64,000 nucleotides of DNA, taken from Kalmanozyma brasiliensis GHG001 (Eukaryota > Basidiomycota > Ustilaginomycetes > Ustilaginales). The stretch spans positions 124,001 through 188,000 of the forward strand of contig NW_015961949.1 of the NCBI RefSeq assembly GCF_000497045.1, in the 5' to 3' direction. Every line of letters begins with the position of its first letter. Position 1 is the stretch's first letter. Both the position numbers and the translations under genes were made by a program. The notes beneath the pieces were generated by a model, which worked only from the letters and a program-made list of their open reading frames with translations, made no database searches and was not told the DNA's origin. This document shows, piece by piece, positions 1-9,705 of the stretch.

Positions 1-163
1 TGGCCTTGGAGTTGTTGACGCTATTCAAGATGCTGGACCACAGGTCTTGTTCTGGGGTTGCTGTGTCCGTTGCTGAAGGCTTGAGCGACGAGTCGTTGGA
101 GACATCAAGCGCCTGAGTCGAGCTGCCGGCTCGCGCCCTAGCGGCCGATGCGGACGAATCCAT
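1..163 (-). CDS. Probable cytoplasmic dynein light intermediate chain, N-terminal fragment (runs off the left edge)
   Basis: Reading the minus strand from the ATG at 163 gives an open frame of 54 codons that leaves the window at base 1. It starts MDSSASAARARAGSS and then reaches a segment with PEQDLWSSILNSVNNSK. Dynein light intermediate chains begin with a short disordered leader followed by a closely similar 'LWSSIL-x-V' segment just ahead of the P-loop-like GKNVLLLG stretch. That next stretch lies outside the window, so the call rests on one short motif. If correct, the product is the LIC subunit that links cytoplasmic dynein to cargo adaptors. The gene is divergent from the Glc8-like gene, with 526 bases between the start codons. 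A signal-sequence or secreted role is unlikely because the leader is polar. Confidence 0.45.
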   Translation of the reverse strand, partial: MDSSASAARARAGSSTQALDVSNDSSLKPSATDTATPEQDLWSSILNSVNNSKA

Positions 164-689
164 AACGATGACAGAGACCCGTGACTAGCGTACCAAAAGC
201 AAAGATGAGTTGGGATGAAGGGTGCGAAGCGGGACCGACGAAAGCAACACTTTGATGTCCAACCCGCGCAACACGTCGAGGTGCGTGTTGGCTTTCCTCG
301 CTTTCAGGGAAAAGTAACAGGCAGGGATCGGCCGATCTGTCCCAAAACTGAGACCGATCTGCAAAAAGCTTTAAAAATCAATTGTATCCGCGACTTTCGA
401 AAGCTTAATTTTGAAACAACTAAAAAGGAGGCACCCGATCGTAGCATCCGTCTCGCTCTGACAGCTGCTTCTGCTGCTGCTGAGTCGTGCTCACACACGG
501 ACCAGCTGCCCCATTTCCTCCACACAGGCGGCTAGCAGCTGTGTTCCATCCTCGATGGCTCGTCCTTCACATCCACCACCTTAATCGCAGCGAACACGGT
601 CCACAGCCTCGATCTGCACAACAGACCAGCTCATCACGAATTACACGCTCACCGGCACATTCCTCTAAATCGGTTTCCCGTCAAGCTCA
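164..689. other. Divergent intergenic region
   Basis: This is shared upstream DNA between the probable dynein LIC gene (-) and the Glc8-like gene (+). It has an A/T-richer patch near 370-425 and pyrimidine-rich sequence nearer the Glc8 start. Short ORFs here have no recognisable content. No RNA gene was seen. Confidence 0.6.
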
Positions 690-1538
690 ATGATGTCAAG
701 TCCTCGACACTCGCCGCCCCCCTCCGCCGCGGCTCCCAAGCCAAAGGGCATCCTCAAGAATTCTGCTGAACGCAGACCATCTCAGGGCGAGGCGCTCAGC
801 CAGGACGATGACGCAAACAGGCTGCAATGGGACGAAACCAATCTGACACTCCACGAGATCGAGCGCGAGCAGCAGGAGGCTCGCATGAAGATCGACGAGC
901 CCAAGACGCCATTTGTCCACGGCACATCGCTCAATCCTGTTGGCGACGAAGACATGTTTGAGCTTGACGGTGCTGCGCCAAGTACCAGCTCTGGAAGCCG
1001 TCGAAGCTCTTCAGCAGCCGATCAGCTCGCCGCCAACACATCCGCCAATGCAGGGCGTGCACCTGGCGAAGGCCTAGGTCTCGCCGTCGGACTCGACGCG
1101 GCAGACTTGGCCAACGGAATGGGCGGAACGGCCTCAGGATCTGAAGGACAAGTGAGACCCGGCTCAGCCAGGTCGACATCACGTTCGCCGTCCTTCTCGC
1201 TGCCGCCCAAGAGCCCCTCTTCGCGCCGATCCAGCTCGCGCTCTGCCACTGCCGCTGCTGCTGACGATCAGAGGAGTGACGTCCGACAGCAAGCTCACGA
1301 CATGGACGTCGACGGTGCCGACGACGGCGCAGTAGAGGAAGAGGACGCTGATCCTGAGACACAAGCCAAGCACGCCGCCTTTGCTGCCAAGAGGAATCAG
1401 CACTACGGCAATGAGGCAGAAGCGATGAAGATTGCGGCTGCGCTCGCTGCGCGCGACGATGACGAGGACGAAGATGAGGAGGATGCAGGCGGTTTGCCTC
1501 CTGTTCCAAGCGTCCCCAACGGTACCGCTGCCAGGTGA
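690..1538 (+). CDS. GLC8: Protein phosphatase inhibitor 2 / Glc8-type PP1 regulator
   Basis: The 282-residue product carries the three conserved blocks of the inhibitor-2 family in the right order. These are KGILK near residues 19-23 (the PP1-binding SILK-like motif), a block LQWDETNLTLHEIE followed by MKIDEPKTPF near residues 44-75 (the MKIDEP-TP region whose Thr is the GSK3/Pho85-type phosphosite), and a late RNQHYGNEAEAMKIAAAL helix near residues 230-250 (the HYNE-type inhibitory helix). The rest is Ser/Ala-rich and acidic, as expected for this intrinsically disordered family. In yeast Glc8 modulates the type 1 phosphatase Glc7. Two ATGs stand in tandem at 690 and 693; either could be used. 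The protein is longer than animal inhibitor-2 because of a Ser-rich insert between blocks two and three. Single exon. Confidence 0.88.
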   Translation: MMSSPRHSPPPSAAAPKPKGILKNSAERRPSQGEALSQDDDANRLQWDETNLTLHEIEREQQEARMKIDEPKTPFVHGTSLNPVGDEDMFELDGAAPSTSSGSRRSSSAADQLAANTSANAGRAPGEGLGLAVGLDAADLANGMGGTASGSEGQVRPGSARSTSRSPSFSLPPKSPSSRRSSSRSATAAAADDQRSDVRQQAHDMDVDGADDGAVEEEDADPETQAKHAAFAAKRNQHYGNEAEAMKIAAALAARDDDEDEDEEDAGGLPPVPSVPNGTAAR

Positions 1539-2258
1539 TCTGCACAAGCTCAGCTACGATAGTGGCAGAATTCCCTCACAGCGTGCCACAAGTGTATCAT
1601 ACTTTCTTGCACAATTGCATTCTTTTTGTAAAACCTTTTGGATCAGCGCAGGCCCGTCAGTGCTTCACGCTTGTGGATCTGAATATGGACTCTGGTACCT
1701 CTGTCTCCTGTAACTGTCACTGCGAATGCGGTTGTCATCGTCTGTGATTGTGACTTGCCAGCGTGTCTCTTGGCCAGGCGTCAACGGCTGCGAAGTGTCA
1801 CAATGTGGAGGAAAGTGGGAAAAATAAGCAGCAGCAGAGCCACTATCTGAAAGTGCTGAGTTCCGGTCCGCACGTTGTGGGCTGCAAGCCGCGAGCCAGA
1901 GCGGTTGTTTGCCTTTGCCTGCGTGTGGCCAATCACTCTCGACCCTTAAATTTCGGTTTTGTCTCTTCATTTTTTCTTTTTCCTACAGCTAGCGGAGCAC
2001 ACCATTGAGATTACGGCCCACCACGCTTTCTCTCCGTCACCATCACCATCGCCTATCATCCTACAGTAGGCGCTTCTGTCCCTGGCGATTAGCGGGCTTG
2101 TATCAAGTCTCGACGAGCGTGCTTGCGCCTGCCTTTCATCGGCGACCGAACAATCAGCATACAGCGATCCGACTCAGCTCGGAAGCGACCATACAGCATT
2201 CAATCTCCCGACTCAGCACCACAACAGTCGGCCTCACAGCGGTCTCGCAACGCATAAC
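1539..2258. other. Intergenic region between two co-directional genes
   Basis: This holds the 3' flank of the Glc8-like gene and the upstream region of the next gene. A T-rich tract ending in an acceptor-like 'cctacag' lies at about 1968-1989, so a 5'-UTR intron ending there is possible. No donor could be assigned. The short ORFs within are not convincing. Confidence 0.5.
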
Positions 2259-3401
2259 ATGGATCTCTCGAATCTACGCACGAGTCTGCGCGAGGAAGAG
2301 GCTTCGAGTCAGCGCCGCTCAGCACACCTCCGAGCGGCCGAAGATGAGCTCAACGCCTACTTCCGCTCTTCTGCACTCGGACTCACCACGCTCTATCGCC
2401 AAGGTGTCGCTGCTAGCAAGGCGAGCTACGAGAAGGGCTACGCGCATGCATTGGCACACGTGCTTGAACTGTGGGACAAGGACCGTGACTGGCTCAGGGG
2501 ATATCTGCAGAGAAGGATAGAGGCCATCGAGGCCGCGGATGCGGAGGACGACGGGGAGGATGCACACCTTCAGCAGCAGCAGCAACAGCAGCAGCAGCAG
2601 GCCCAGTCCTCCGCTGCGGAAGACAGCCCTGCGCGTCCGACAAGTCTGGTAGCAGCGAGACAAGCACAAGCAGCAGCGGACTCGCCAAGACAGACCAACA
2701 AGCGTTCGCGCGCCCTCTTCAGCAGCGATGCAACCCCATCCTCGTCCTCGCATCGCGATCAAGATACCGCTGAACGACGAACACTTCACCGCATGGCGCA
2801 CGCCTCGACCGCCTCGAGGTCGTCGAACAACTTTACCTCGAGCTCGTTCGACTTCTCTGCGCCCATCCCGTACCCGTCGACAACCACTGCAGCAGCATCC
2901 TCCTCATCACCGAGCAAAAGACCATCACGCGCCAACCCCGACGCGCCGATCATCAAGACGTCCAACGCCGCCACCTCACGTCGCAAGCTGCAGAAGCTCA
3001 AAGGCCTGCGCGCGGGTCGCGATCGCATCGTCGAGATCGAGAAGCCGCACGATGGGATGATGGATGTCGGGGAAGAGGACGAGATCTTGCCCGACGGAGT
3101 TGGCGCAGAAGATGCGGATGCGTGGACCGACGACGAGGATGCATTCGAGGAGAACGCCGTGGCAGCAAGAAAGGCAGGAGGGAGGGGGAAGAAGGTGGTC
3201 GTGTGGGCGGAAAGGTCGGCGGCGAACTCGACGCACAGCGCACACGCACCACAGGCGGCAGAGGGAAAAGTGCTGGAGCGTATGGATCGACGTAAGCGCA
3301 GACGATCGAATAGGCAGGAGAATACGATGATGGATGACGAACAGTCGTCGGCGGACGTGTCGAGGGAAGAAGCTGGGGCGGAGTACAGGTACCACTCGTA
3401 G
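2259..3401 (+). CDS. Hypothetical protein with N-terminal helical region and polyglutamine tract
   Basis: A 380-residue product that I do not recognise. Residues 1 to about 95 are predicted by eye to be helical and charged, with a segment (LYRQGVAASKASYEKGYAHAL, near residues 46-66) that looks like a compact conserved helix pair. A run of ten glutamines follows near residues 104-113, encoded by a CAG/CAA repeat at about 2570-2600. The remainder is low complexity, Ser/Ala-rich, with basic and acidic clusters (for example RKLQKLKGLRAGRDRIVEIEKP). This suggests a nuclear or scaffold protein, but no catalytic motif is visible. The ATG at 2259 is the first in frame. The gene converges on PAH1. Confidence 0.7.
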   Translation: MDLSNLRTSLREEEASSQRRSAHLRAAEDELNAYFRSSALGLTTLYRQGVAASKASYEKGYAHALAHVLELWDKDRDWLRGYLQRRIEAIEAADAEDDGEDAHLQQQQQQQQQQAQSSAAEDSPARPTSLVAARQAQAAADSPRQTNKRSRALFSSDATPSSSSHRDQDTAERRTLHRMAHASTASRSSNNFTSSSFDFSAPIPYPSTTTAAASSSSPSKRPSRANPDAPIIKTSNAATSRRKLQKLKGLRAGRDRIVEIEKPHDGMMDVGEEDEILPDGVGAEDADAWTDDEDAFEENAVAARKAGGRGKKVVVWAERSAANSTHSAHAPQAAEGKVLERMDRRKRRRSNRQENTMMDDEQSSADVSREEAGAEYRYHS

Positions 3402-3797
3402 CAGCAGCGCGAGCAGGGAGCGACAATCCGACCGTCAAACTCGATCGCGGACTCGTCACAGCAGCGATGAGGCGCATCAGTCCGTCTTCTCCTGCTCAGT
3501 CGAGGCATTGTTCGGGACGAAGATTGCGCCTCTCCACTTGCCTCTTCCGAGATCGCCTCGCGACCGCAGCTTCATCACATCTCAGCATCCGCCTCACCAA
3601 GTTTGGGCATCCTCAGCTTCATGTTCGGAGAAGCAATTTGGAGCACACCACAATGTACTTTTATCTCAATACGCACCATCATCCCATCCTTTGCCCCTCA
3701 GCGCAATGTCTGTCTGAACCGCTCAACGGCGAACCACGAAAGACACAACCTGCGTGTGAGCGTGACATTCCATTGTGAGCAAACGCAATGAGCGACA
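3402..3797. other. Convergent 3' intergenic region
   Basis: This lies between the stop codons of the hypothetical gene (+) and PAH1 (-). It should hold both 3' UTRs. Nothing else was recognised. Confidence 0.6.
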
Positions 3798-6700
3798 TCA
3801 TCCCTTCCACTCAAACCGTATCTCTCCCGTCTCGAGCAGCTCATCATCCTCATCCTCCTCATCCGCCTCATCCTCGCTCGGTCTGCCTTTACTAATCTTC
3901 CTCCCCCCCACGCTCGGTCTGGGAGCATCCAAATCGAATGTCCCAACATCATCGTCGTCGCCGTCGCCAGAGTCGTAGAACTCGTCATCGTCGTCGTTGC
4001 CCTCGTCTTCGGATTCGGGTTCGGCGGTGAGGACGGGGCCCATGAGGGGGCTCGTTGCGCGTGTTCCGAAGTCAGGGTCGGGGGAAGCGGCTCTTCTCCT
4101 CCAGGGTGCGGTCCAGGAGGAGCTGCTGGGGGAGGTGGAGATGCTTTCCAGGGCGGGTTCTGCAGAGGTCGCTCTCATCCGTCGTTCTTCTTCGGGTGCC
4201 GGGTTCGTATCACCTCGATTCTGCGATCCTTTCCGGCTCAAGCCCAGACTGCCCAATCCGAACCTCGACAACCTGCCCACCTTCTCCTCCCCCTTCTCCG
4301 CAGTCCCACTATCGCTCGTGACACTCCGCACACTCCTCGCACTCCTCCCACTCCTCGCACTGAGCGCAGGACTCACCGGCGGCGTCCCCAGCAACTCGTC
4401 ATCCCCCGGCAACTCCACCTCGACCACCGCAGGCCTCCAGAAGTTGAAGTCGTTAAACTCGGGTTTCCTCGGCTCCTTCTCCTCCTTCGCCGTGATCGGT
4501 GGGAACATCTGATCCACCAAATCCGTCATATGAATGTACGAGCTTTTATAACCGGCCAGTTCGAGCAGTTCCATCTTGACCTCGCCGTTGGTGTCGATCG
4601 TATAAATGCGCGAGGAGGGGATGTTGACCGAGCGGTAGGAGAGGGCGTCGGTGATGCGGTTGCCGAAGCCGGCGTAGAAGGGCGTGGGGTGTTCGTTGCG
4701 CGGTTCGGGGTCGAGTGGTGGGATGGAGGCGAGGGTCGGGGAGGAGAGGTTAGATGGAGAGGGGGAGAGAGGTGCGGTGTCGGATGAGGGGGCGGCGGTG
4801 GCAGCGCCCGCAGCGGGAGAGTCATCCACGCCTGCACCGGTCTCGGCTTTGTCGATCGCCTCAGGATCGAGGTTCTTGATGTCCCCTCCAGGTTGAGAGT
4901 GCGCCGTGCGCGGATCAGCACCGAACAGACGGGCAATATCGCGCAGACACGCCATCTTGAACACTTCCGGTTTGCGCAGAATCACCTCCCTGTGCAGACT
5001 CGCGATCAGTCGATCCGGGGACATGATCACGGGCCCATCCGGCAGCTGGTACCCATTCTGCCTGATCCCCTTCAAGTAATCGCGCGTCGAATCCGCCTGT
5101 CCGATCGCCCGACTCGTCAAGTACATGATGCGGTACCCGTTCCTCGCAATGTCCGTATACAGCTTGGCCACACCAATATGCGTCCAATCGCGTCCGATCA
5201 TGGTGAACACGTGCCCTAGCGCATCCGATTTCGTGATCGTCCCATCGATGTCCGAGACGACGATCTTGTGGTTCGACTCCCACAGAAAGATGCGAGCGGT
5301 GCACGTGGCGACACCAGAATAGGACGAGGTCACGCTGAACGTGATGCTGTTGGCGCCCTTGCGCAGGTTGAGCGACTTGAGCTGGTCCGAGGTGAGACGG
5401 AGCGTTTTAGCGTACGTCTTGCCGGTCCTGGCGGCGACAGCAGCGGCTGCTTTGCTGGGCGTCGTTGCGGGCTGATCCGCCAACGTCTTGTCCGTCTCGA
5501 GCAGCACAGAGTCTGTGTTGGATCGGGCGATGGATGTGTCAATGGATGCAGGAGTATGAGGGCCTCTCTTCGGCTTTTGTGTGGCGGTGGTCGCCAAGTC
5601 GTCGGTGGACGCACTTTGGCCGTCCGCGACTTGCTTGAGATCCGAAATGCTCCTGCTGCTTCGCTTGAACCAGCGCGACCAGTAGCTCGATCGCGACGAC
5701 GGCTCCGCTTCGTCCGCCTCTTCGTCAATGTTGGCAGCCGATGCGGCGCCCGACAACGTCCGGCGGTACAGCGACAGCGTCGCCAGCACAGCGCTCGCGT
5801 TTTCCCACGTCAGGAACCGGTCGTGGTATCGAATGACGAGTCGCTCGTCGTTGACCACGTCCTCGTCGTGCGCAAAACGCTCGAACGAGACGCGATTCTC
5901 CACGAACGCATACTCATCCACCTCGTCGTCCTGCCCGAACGCGTCGCTGTAGCACAGACTCAGCTCGAACGAGTGCGACGCCTCCTCCAGCTGCAGCAGG
6001 AACGTGTACGGCTCCGACTCGGAGCTGGTCAGCTTGCCACTCACCTCGCCGCCTGCTGTGTGGCGACGCAGCGATTCGAGCGCCGCAGCGTCCGATGATC
6101 GGCTGGCTAGGCCGTCGCTGCTGGCGAAGCGGGTGCGTCGGCGAGTGCTCGGCTCGCCAGTCGGTGTCGAGGCCGATGAGTCGCCGGCAGGGTCGGCCCA
6201 CTGCCAGCGACTGTTGTTTGACAGACCAAGGTGAGCCGCACTGCCATCCATGTAGATGGGAGGCGACTCCTCGCTCGGCAGACGCAGATCCCGAAGACTC
6301 GTCACCACGTCGGACACCGTGTAGTTCGAGGCAAGACCCTCGGTCGAGTTCTCGATCGAGTTGTGTCCTGAAGTCGATTTGGCATTTGGCACTTCGGCCT
6401 CGGTGTCCGACAGCGAGAATTCGTGCGTGTGGCCAGATGTCGATCCATTGCCTGTCCTCTTGGTGGCAGTGCGTGCTTTGGCATCCGTCTGCTTGCTGCG
6501 ATTAGTGAGTGAGGCGTGTCTTCGAAGCGTCTCGGGACCCTTGGGCTGGCGTCTACCTCTGGCACGGGCCTCGCCGCCAAACTCGCTCGCGCGGTTCATC
6601 CGCGCGAGCTTGGCCAGGTCACGCGACAGCTCGAGCTCGTCCTGATGCCCGCTCTGCGAAGAGATGGCGCCGAGATGCGATGCGCCAAACTGCGAGTTGA

Positions 6701-8528
6701 ATTTGGACAGATTGGCAGCGGCAGTGTCGTCCATACTTTCGCGGCGTGCTTCGCGCTCACGGCTCTGCGAGTTGGATGATCGGTTTGTGCGGTAATCGAC
6801 CGAGAAGCTGGGTCGATGCGATCGCGAGCCAGACCCTCGTCGCATTGCTGTGGTGGACCCGCCAGGTAGTGAGACTTTATGTTGATGACCCGGTCCGTTG
6901 ATGCGATCTGGGTGTCCGTTGCGACCCTTACCGCCGTGGCGGCGTCCTAGAGGCATTTCGTCCGCGAAGCGGTGTCCTTCTTGGTAGGCGAGGTCCTCGC
7001 CATCCTGCGTCATCTTGTATCCGTCCATATCGAGCATGTACTGCAGATCCTCTTTGCGTTGCTTGACCTTAACAGTGCCGACAGGTTCGTCGTCATCGGC
7101 GTCTGCCTCGCCCGATCGGACTTTGTCTTCGTCATCGTCATCGTCCACAGCGGTATCTTCATCGTCGTCGTCAGTCGTCTCGGCTTGGCGCCTGACACGG
7201 TCGCTGCTGTGCTTTGACTGTTGCCGCTTCTCGTGCCTGTAGATGTGAGTGGAGGCATCCGTCATCGCAGGGTCAATCGTCCTGTTACCGTCGCCAATGG
7301 GTACAGGCTTGAGACGCTTGCCGCCGAGGTATTCCGAGTGGTGAATCGAGGCAACAGACTTGGTCTTGCTCTTTGACGAGGCCTTCCTGCTTGTCCCGAA
7401 TGGAGCAGGGTACGCCTCCTCACCAGAGTCAAGACTACGGATGCTCCCGCTGTCGTGATCGCTCTGAGCCTCGTCCTCGACCACCTTCATCGCCTTTTGG
7501 TGCAGCTGCTTTTCGAGTCGCTCGGTTTCGTTGGCGGGCTCGTCGTGAGTAGCCGACTCGTCCTGCGCCTCTTGCCTTTTCTTGCCCTGTGGGCCACCTT
7601 GCTCGGGCTCGTATTCGTGGGCATCCTCGCGGTCCTCGTCGACGGGGGCACCGGTCATGTTGTCGGTGTAGTCGGAGCGTTGCGCCTTCTCAGCCGTCTT
7701 GTCGAGGCGAGGATTGGCGCCGCCACCGATGACGGCTCTGCCTGCAGCACCGAGGACGCCGCTCGCTTTAGACGCAGCCGAGCCAACCTTGTCGAGCAGC
7801 GAATCAGAGCCTGCAGCGGAACCGGAGCCGGTCTTGGTGGAGTCGGAAGGGACATTGAGATCGCCTTCTTCGTTTGGCTCACCGCTCTGCTTGTTCTCCT
7901 TAAGTTTTTCTTTACTGTTTTCCTCGCCATTGTCGTTGAAACCTGCCGACATGAGATCCGACTCATGCGTGATAGGCGGCAGCTCCTCAGCTTCTCCGAG
8001 CTCCAAAGGTTCCACGTCTGCCGATCCTTGCTGTGCAAAATCAGCGTCGCCATCTTCGGGAGAGGTGAACGGGCTGGATGCAGCGCTGAGGATGGGACTA
8101 GTTACGAGATCGGCAGGGATGTTGTTCCGTTCGTCCTCATCGTCAATCTCGAGCACGAAGAAGGCCTCGCCGGAATCGCTGACCTTCATGGCAAAGGGAA
8201 GTGGATCGGTCGAGCTGTTGAGATGGAGCGTGACCTTTCTCTCACCTGGTCGTAGCACGCTCATCTTGCCGAATCGAACATGGAATGGTGTGCTGGCGAG
8301 CTCGGTGGTCTGACGCGTGACAGTCTTGTACTTGCGCTCGTGCTCGGGTAGCTTGCCTTGCTCTGATTCGGAGAGCTCATTGCCTCGAGCGTCGACCTCG
8401 ACTTGATCCTCCTTGTCAATGGTTCGCTCTACGACGATGACGTCGATGGCACCGCTGAGAGTGGCCGGGTTGATGTTGGGGGTGATGGTGTTGTACACCG
8501 TAGAAACGAACTTGCCAACGTACTGCAT
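3798..8528 (-). CDS. PAH1: Lipin-family phosphatidate phosphatase
   Basis: The 1576-residue product has the two lipin signatures. The N-terminal N-LIP domain starts at residue 1 (MQYVGKFVSTVYNTITPNIN, with GAIDVIVVE just after). The C-terminal LNS2/HAD catalytic domain has the DxDxT nucleophile motif DIDGT near residue 1093, followed by the family's ITKSDALGHV and by YLTSRAIGQAD. The enzyme converts phosphatidic acid to diacylglycerol with Mg2+, controlling triacylglycerol synthesis, phospholipid gene expression and nuclear membrane growth. A long acidic/Ser-rich linker separates the domains. The C-terminus is acidic and ends EIRFEWKG; in yeast Pah1 the acidic tail recruits the Nem1-Spo7 phosphatase at the ER, so the same use is inferred here. 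The protein is longer than yeast Pah1 because of low-complexity insertions. The start is secure because N-LIP begins at the first methionine. Confidence 0.95.
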   Translation of the reverse strand: MQYVGKFVSTVYNTITPNINPATLSGAIDVIVVERTIDKEDQVEVDARGNELSESEQGKLPEHERKYKTVTRQTTELASTPFHVRFGKMSVLRPGERKVTLHLNSSTDPLPFAMKVSDSGEAFFVLEIDDEDERNNIPADLVTSPILSAASSPFTSPEDGDADFAQQGSADVEPLELGEAEELPPITHESDLMSAGFNDNGEENSKEKLKENKQSGEPNEEGDLNVPSDSTKTGSGSAAGSDSLLDKVGSAASKASGVLGAAGRAVIGGGANPRLDKTAEKAQRSDYTDNMTGAPVDEDREDAHEYEPEQGGPQGKKRQEAQDESATHDEPANETERLEKQLHQKAMKVVEDEAQSDHDSGSIRSLDSGEEAYPAPFGTSRKASSKSKTKSVASIHHSEYLGGKRLKPVPIGDGNRTIDPAMTDASTHIYRHEKRQQSKHSSDRVRRQAETTDDDDEDTAVDDDDDEDKVRSGEADADDDEPVGTVKVKQRKEDLQYMLDMDGYKMTQDGEDLAYQEGHRFADEMPLGRRHGGKGRNGHPDRINGPGHQHKVSLPGGSTTAMRRGSGSRSHRPSFSVDYRTNRSSNSQSREREARRESMDDTAAANLSKFNSQFGASHLGAISSQSGHQDELELSRDLAKLARMNRASEFGGEARARGRRQPKGPETLRRHASLTNRSKQTDAKARTATKRTGNGSTSGHTHEFSLSDTEAEVPNAKSTSGHNSIENSTEGLASNYTVSDVVTSLRDLRLPSEESPPIYMDGSAAHLGLSNNSRWQWADPAGDSSASTPTGEPSTRRRTRFASSDGLASRSSDAAALESLRRHTAGGEVSGKLTSSESEPYTFLLQLEEASHSFELSLCYSDAFGQDDEVDEYAFVENRVSFERFAHDEDVVNDERLVIRYHDRFLTWENASAVLATLSLYRRTLSGAASAANIDEEADEAEPSSRSSYWSRWFKRSSRSISDLKQVADGQSASTDDLATTATQKPKRGPHTPASIDTSIARSNTDSVLLETDKTLADQPATTPSKAAAAVAARTGKTYAKTLRLTSDQLKSLNLRKGANSITFSVTSSYSGVATCTARIFLWESNHKIVVSDIDGTITKSDALGHVFTMIGRDWTHIGVAKLYTDIARNGYRIMYLTSRAIGQADSTRDYLKGIRQNGYQLPDGPVIMSPDRLIASLHREVILRKPEVFKMACLRDIARLFGADPRTAHSQPGGDIKNLDPEAIDKAETGAGVDDSPAAGAATAAPSSDTAPLSPSPSNLSSPTLASIPPLDPEPRNEHPTPFYAGFGNRITDALSYRSVNIPSSRIYTIDTNGEVKMELLELAGYKSSYIHMTDLVDQMFPPITAKEEKEPRKPEFNDFNFWRPAVVEVELPGDDELLGTPPVSPALSARSGRSARSVRSVTSDSGTAEKGEEKVGRLSRFGLGSLGLSRKGSQNRGDTNPAPEEERRMRATSAEPALESISTSPSSSSWTAPWRRRAASPDPDFGTRATSPLMGPVLTAEPESEDEGNDDDDEFYDSGDGDDDDVGTFDLDAPRPSVGGRKISKGRPSEDEADEEDEDDELLETGEIRFEWKG

Positions 8529-9705
8529 GGCTGTGGTGGGGACTTTGCCAGACAGGAAAAGTTCTGAGTGATTCGTCCGGGGTCGTTGACCTGTGCTTGC
8601 TCAATGAGCGTGTCGCTGCCTGGAGCGTTGATTGCGAGTACTACGTCGACATCCGTGGGTGGTCCCGTTTCGGCTTGCTGGCGCCAGAGCGCTGTGCGTG
8701 GGTCGAAACCTCCAGGAACCGGTGAGCTTGCCAATGAAGACGAGATGATGGCTTCAGCCGGTGGGTGTTGAAGGTCGATCCAAGTGGAAGGAACGATGAG
8801 CGTCGATGACCGTACTAAGCCCTGGTACTGTCCAGTCGACCAAATCAAGAATCGATTCGGACAAACGCCTCGAGGATAGTACAGGCCTTTGAGGAATCCG
8901 ACGAGGAGGTGATGTGGTGAGAGAGGAGATTCACACAGAGTGAGCAGGCATAGGAGAGAGGAGCAGCAAAGAGCAAGAGCCTCAGGTGACGGTGAAACGT
9001 GCTCCACTGTCTTGGGCCTCCTCCTCTCTTTGCCTGCATCCCAGCCAGCGCTAGACGGCAGGGCCATCACCAAAAAGATGAAATCTTATTTTCGGCTACA
9101 AACCGTGAGAGACTGATGAGCAAGCCTCCTTTTTGGCACCCTTTTCACGCACTCTCTGTGACAAACGCACGGGCGACTGCGAATCTCATCAGGACCCTTT
9201 CCGATTTGTGGAGGCTTGGGCGGGTCAAGAGGAGCATCGAAAGAGATCACAGAAGACAGACATGACGTTGTCCCTTGTTGTTGCTTTCATTCTCGCTTCG
9301 ACAAGATCTTGACCGGCGGTCCCCCCGTTTTGGCATCTGTCAGATGGCTGACTCCCTTCCGACGGCGGCATACGTTGCGAAGGATGTGATCCCCAAGAGT
9401 CTAAGACTGAGCTTCCTTCCTATGAATCGCAGTCCTTCGGCTCCTCCTCCGACAACCGAACTGTGAGCATCGGAGGCATCCCGAGGGATCAATCAGCTTT
9501 TCACACGATCCATCCACAGTCCCAGTCGAGCTGAAGGAAGGTCCGAGACGAGGAAACCTTGACGGCGGCTGCATGCTGCGAATCGATCCACTCCAAAGTC
9601 TCACGCGGGACGCGCTACCGGCAATCAACGTCCGCACCCTGAAGCTGACTCAAGAATTTAGCCGGCGTATTAGCCGCTGCGGTCAGATCAACCCGACTTT
9701 TTTTG
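8529..9705. other. Divergent intergenic region with a long ORF overlapping the PAH1 start
   Basis: This is shared upstream DNA of PAH1 (-) and the nitrilase-family gene (+). On the minus strand an ATG at 9067 opens a 212-codon frame that runs into the first 100 bases of PAH1 in a different frame (stop at 8429). It has no recognisable domain. If the PAH1 transcript starts upstream of 9067 it would be an overlapping upstream ORF; otherwise it is chance. No RNA gene was seen. Confidence 0.45.

Noticed and set aside
2570..2600. CAG repeat as a regulatory element
   Set aside because: It encodes a polyglutamine run inside the hypothetical CDS and interrupted CAA codons fit coding use.
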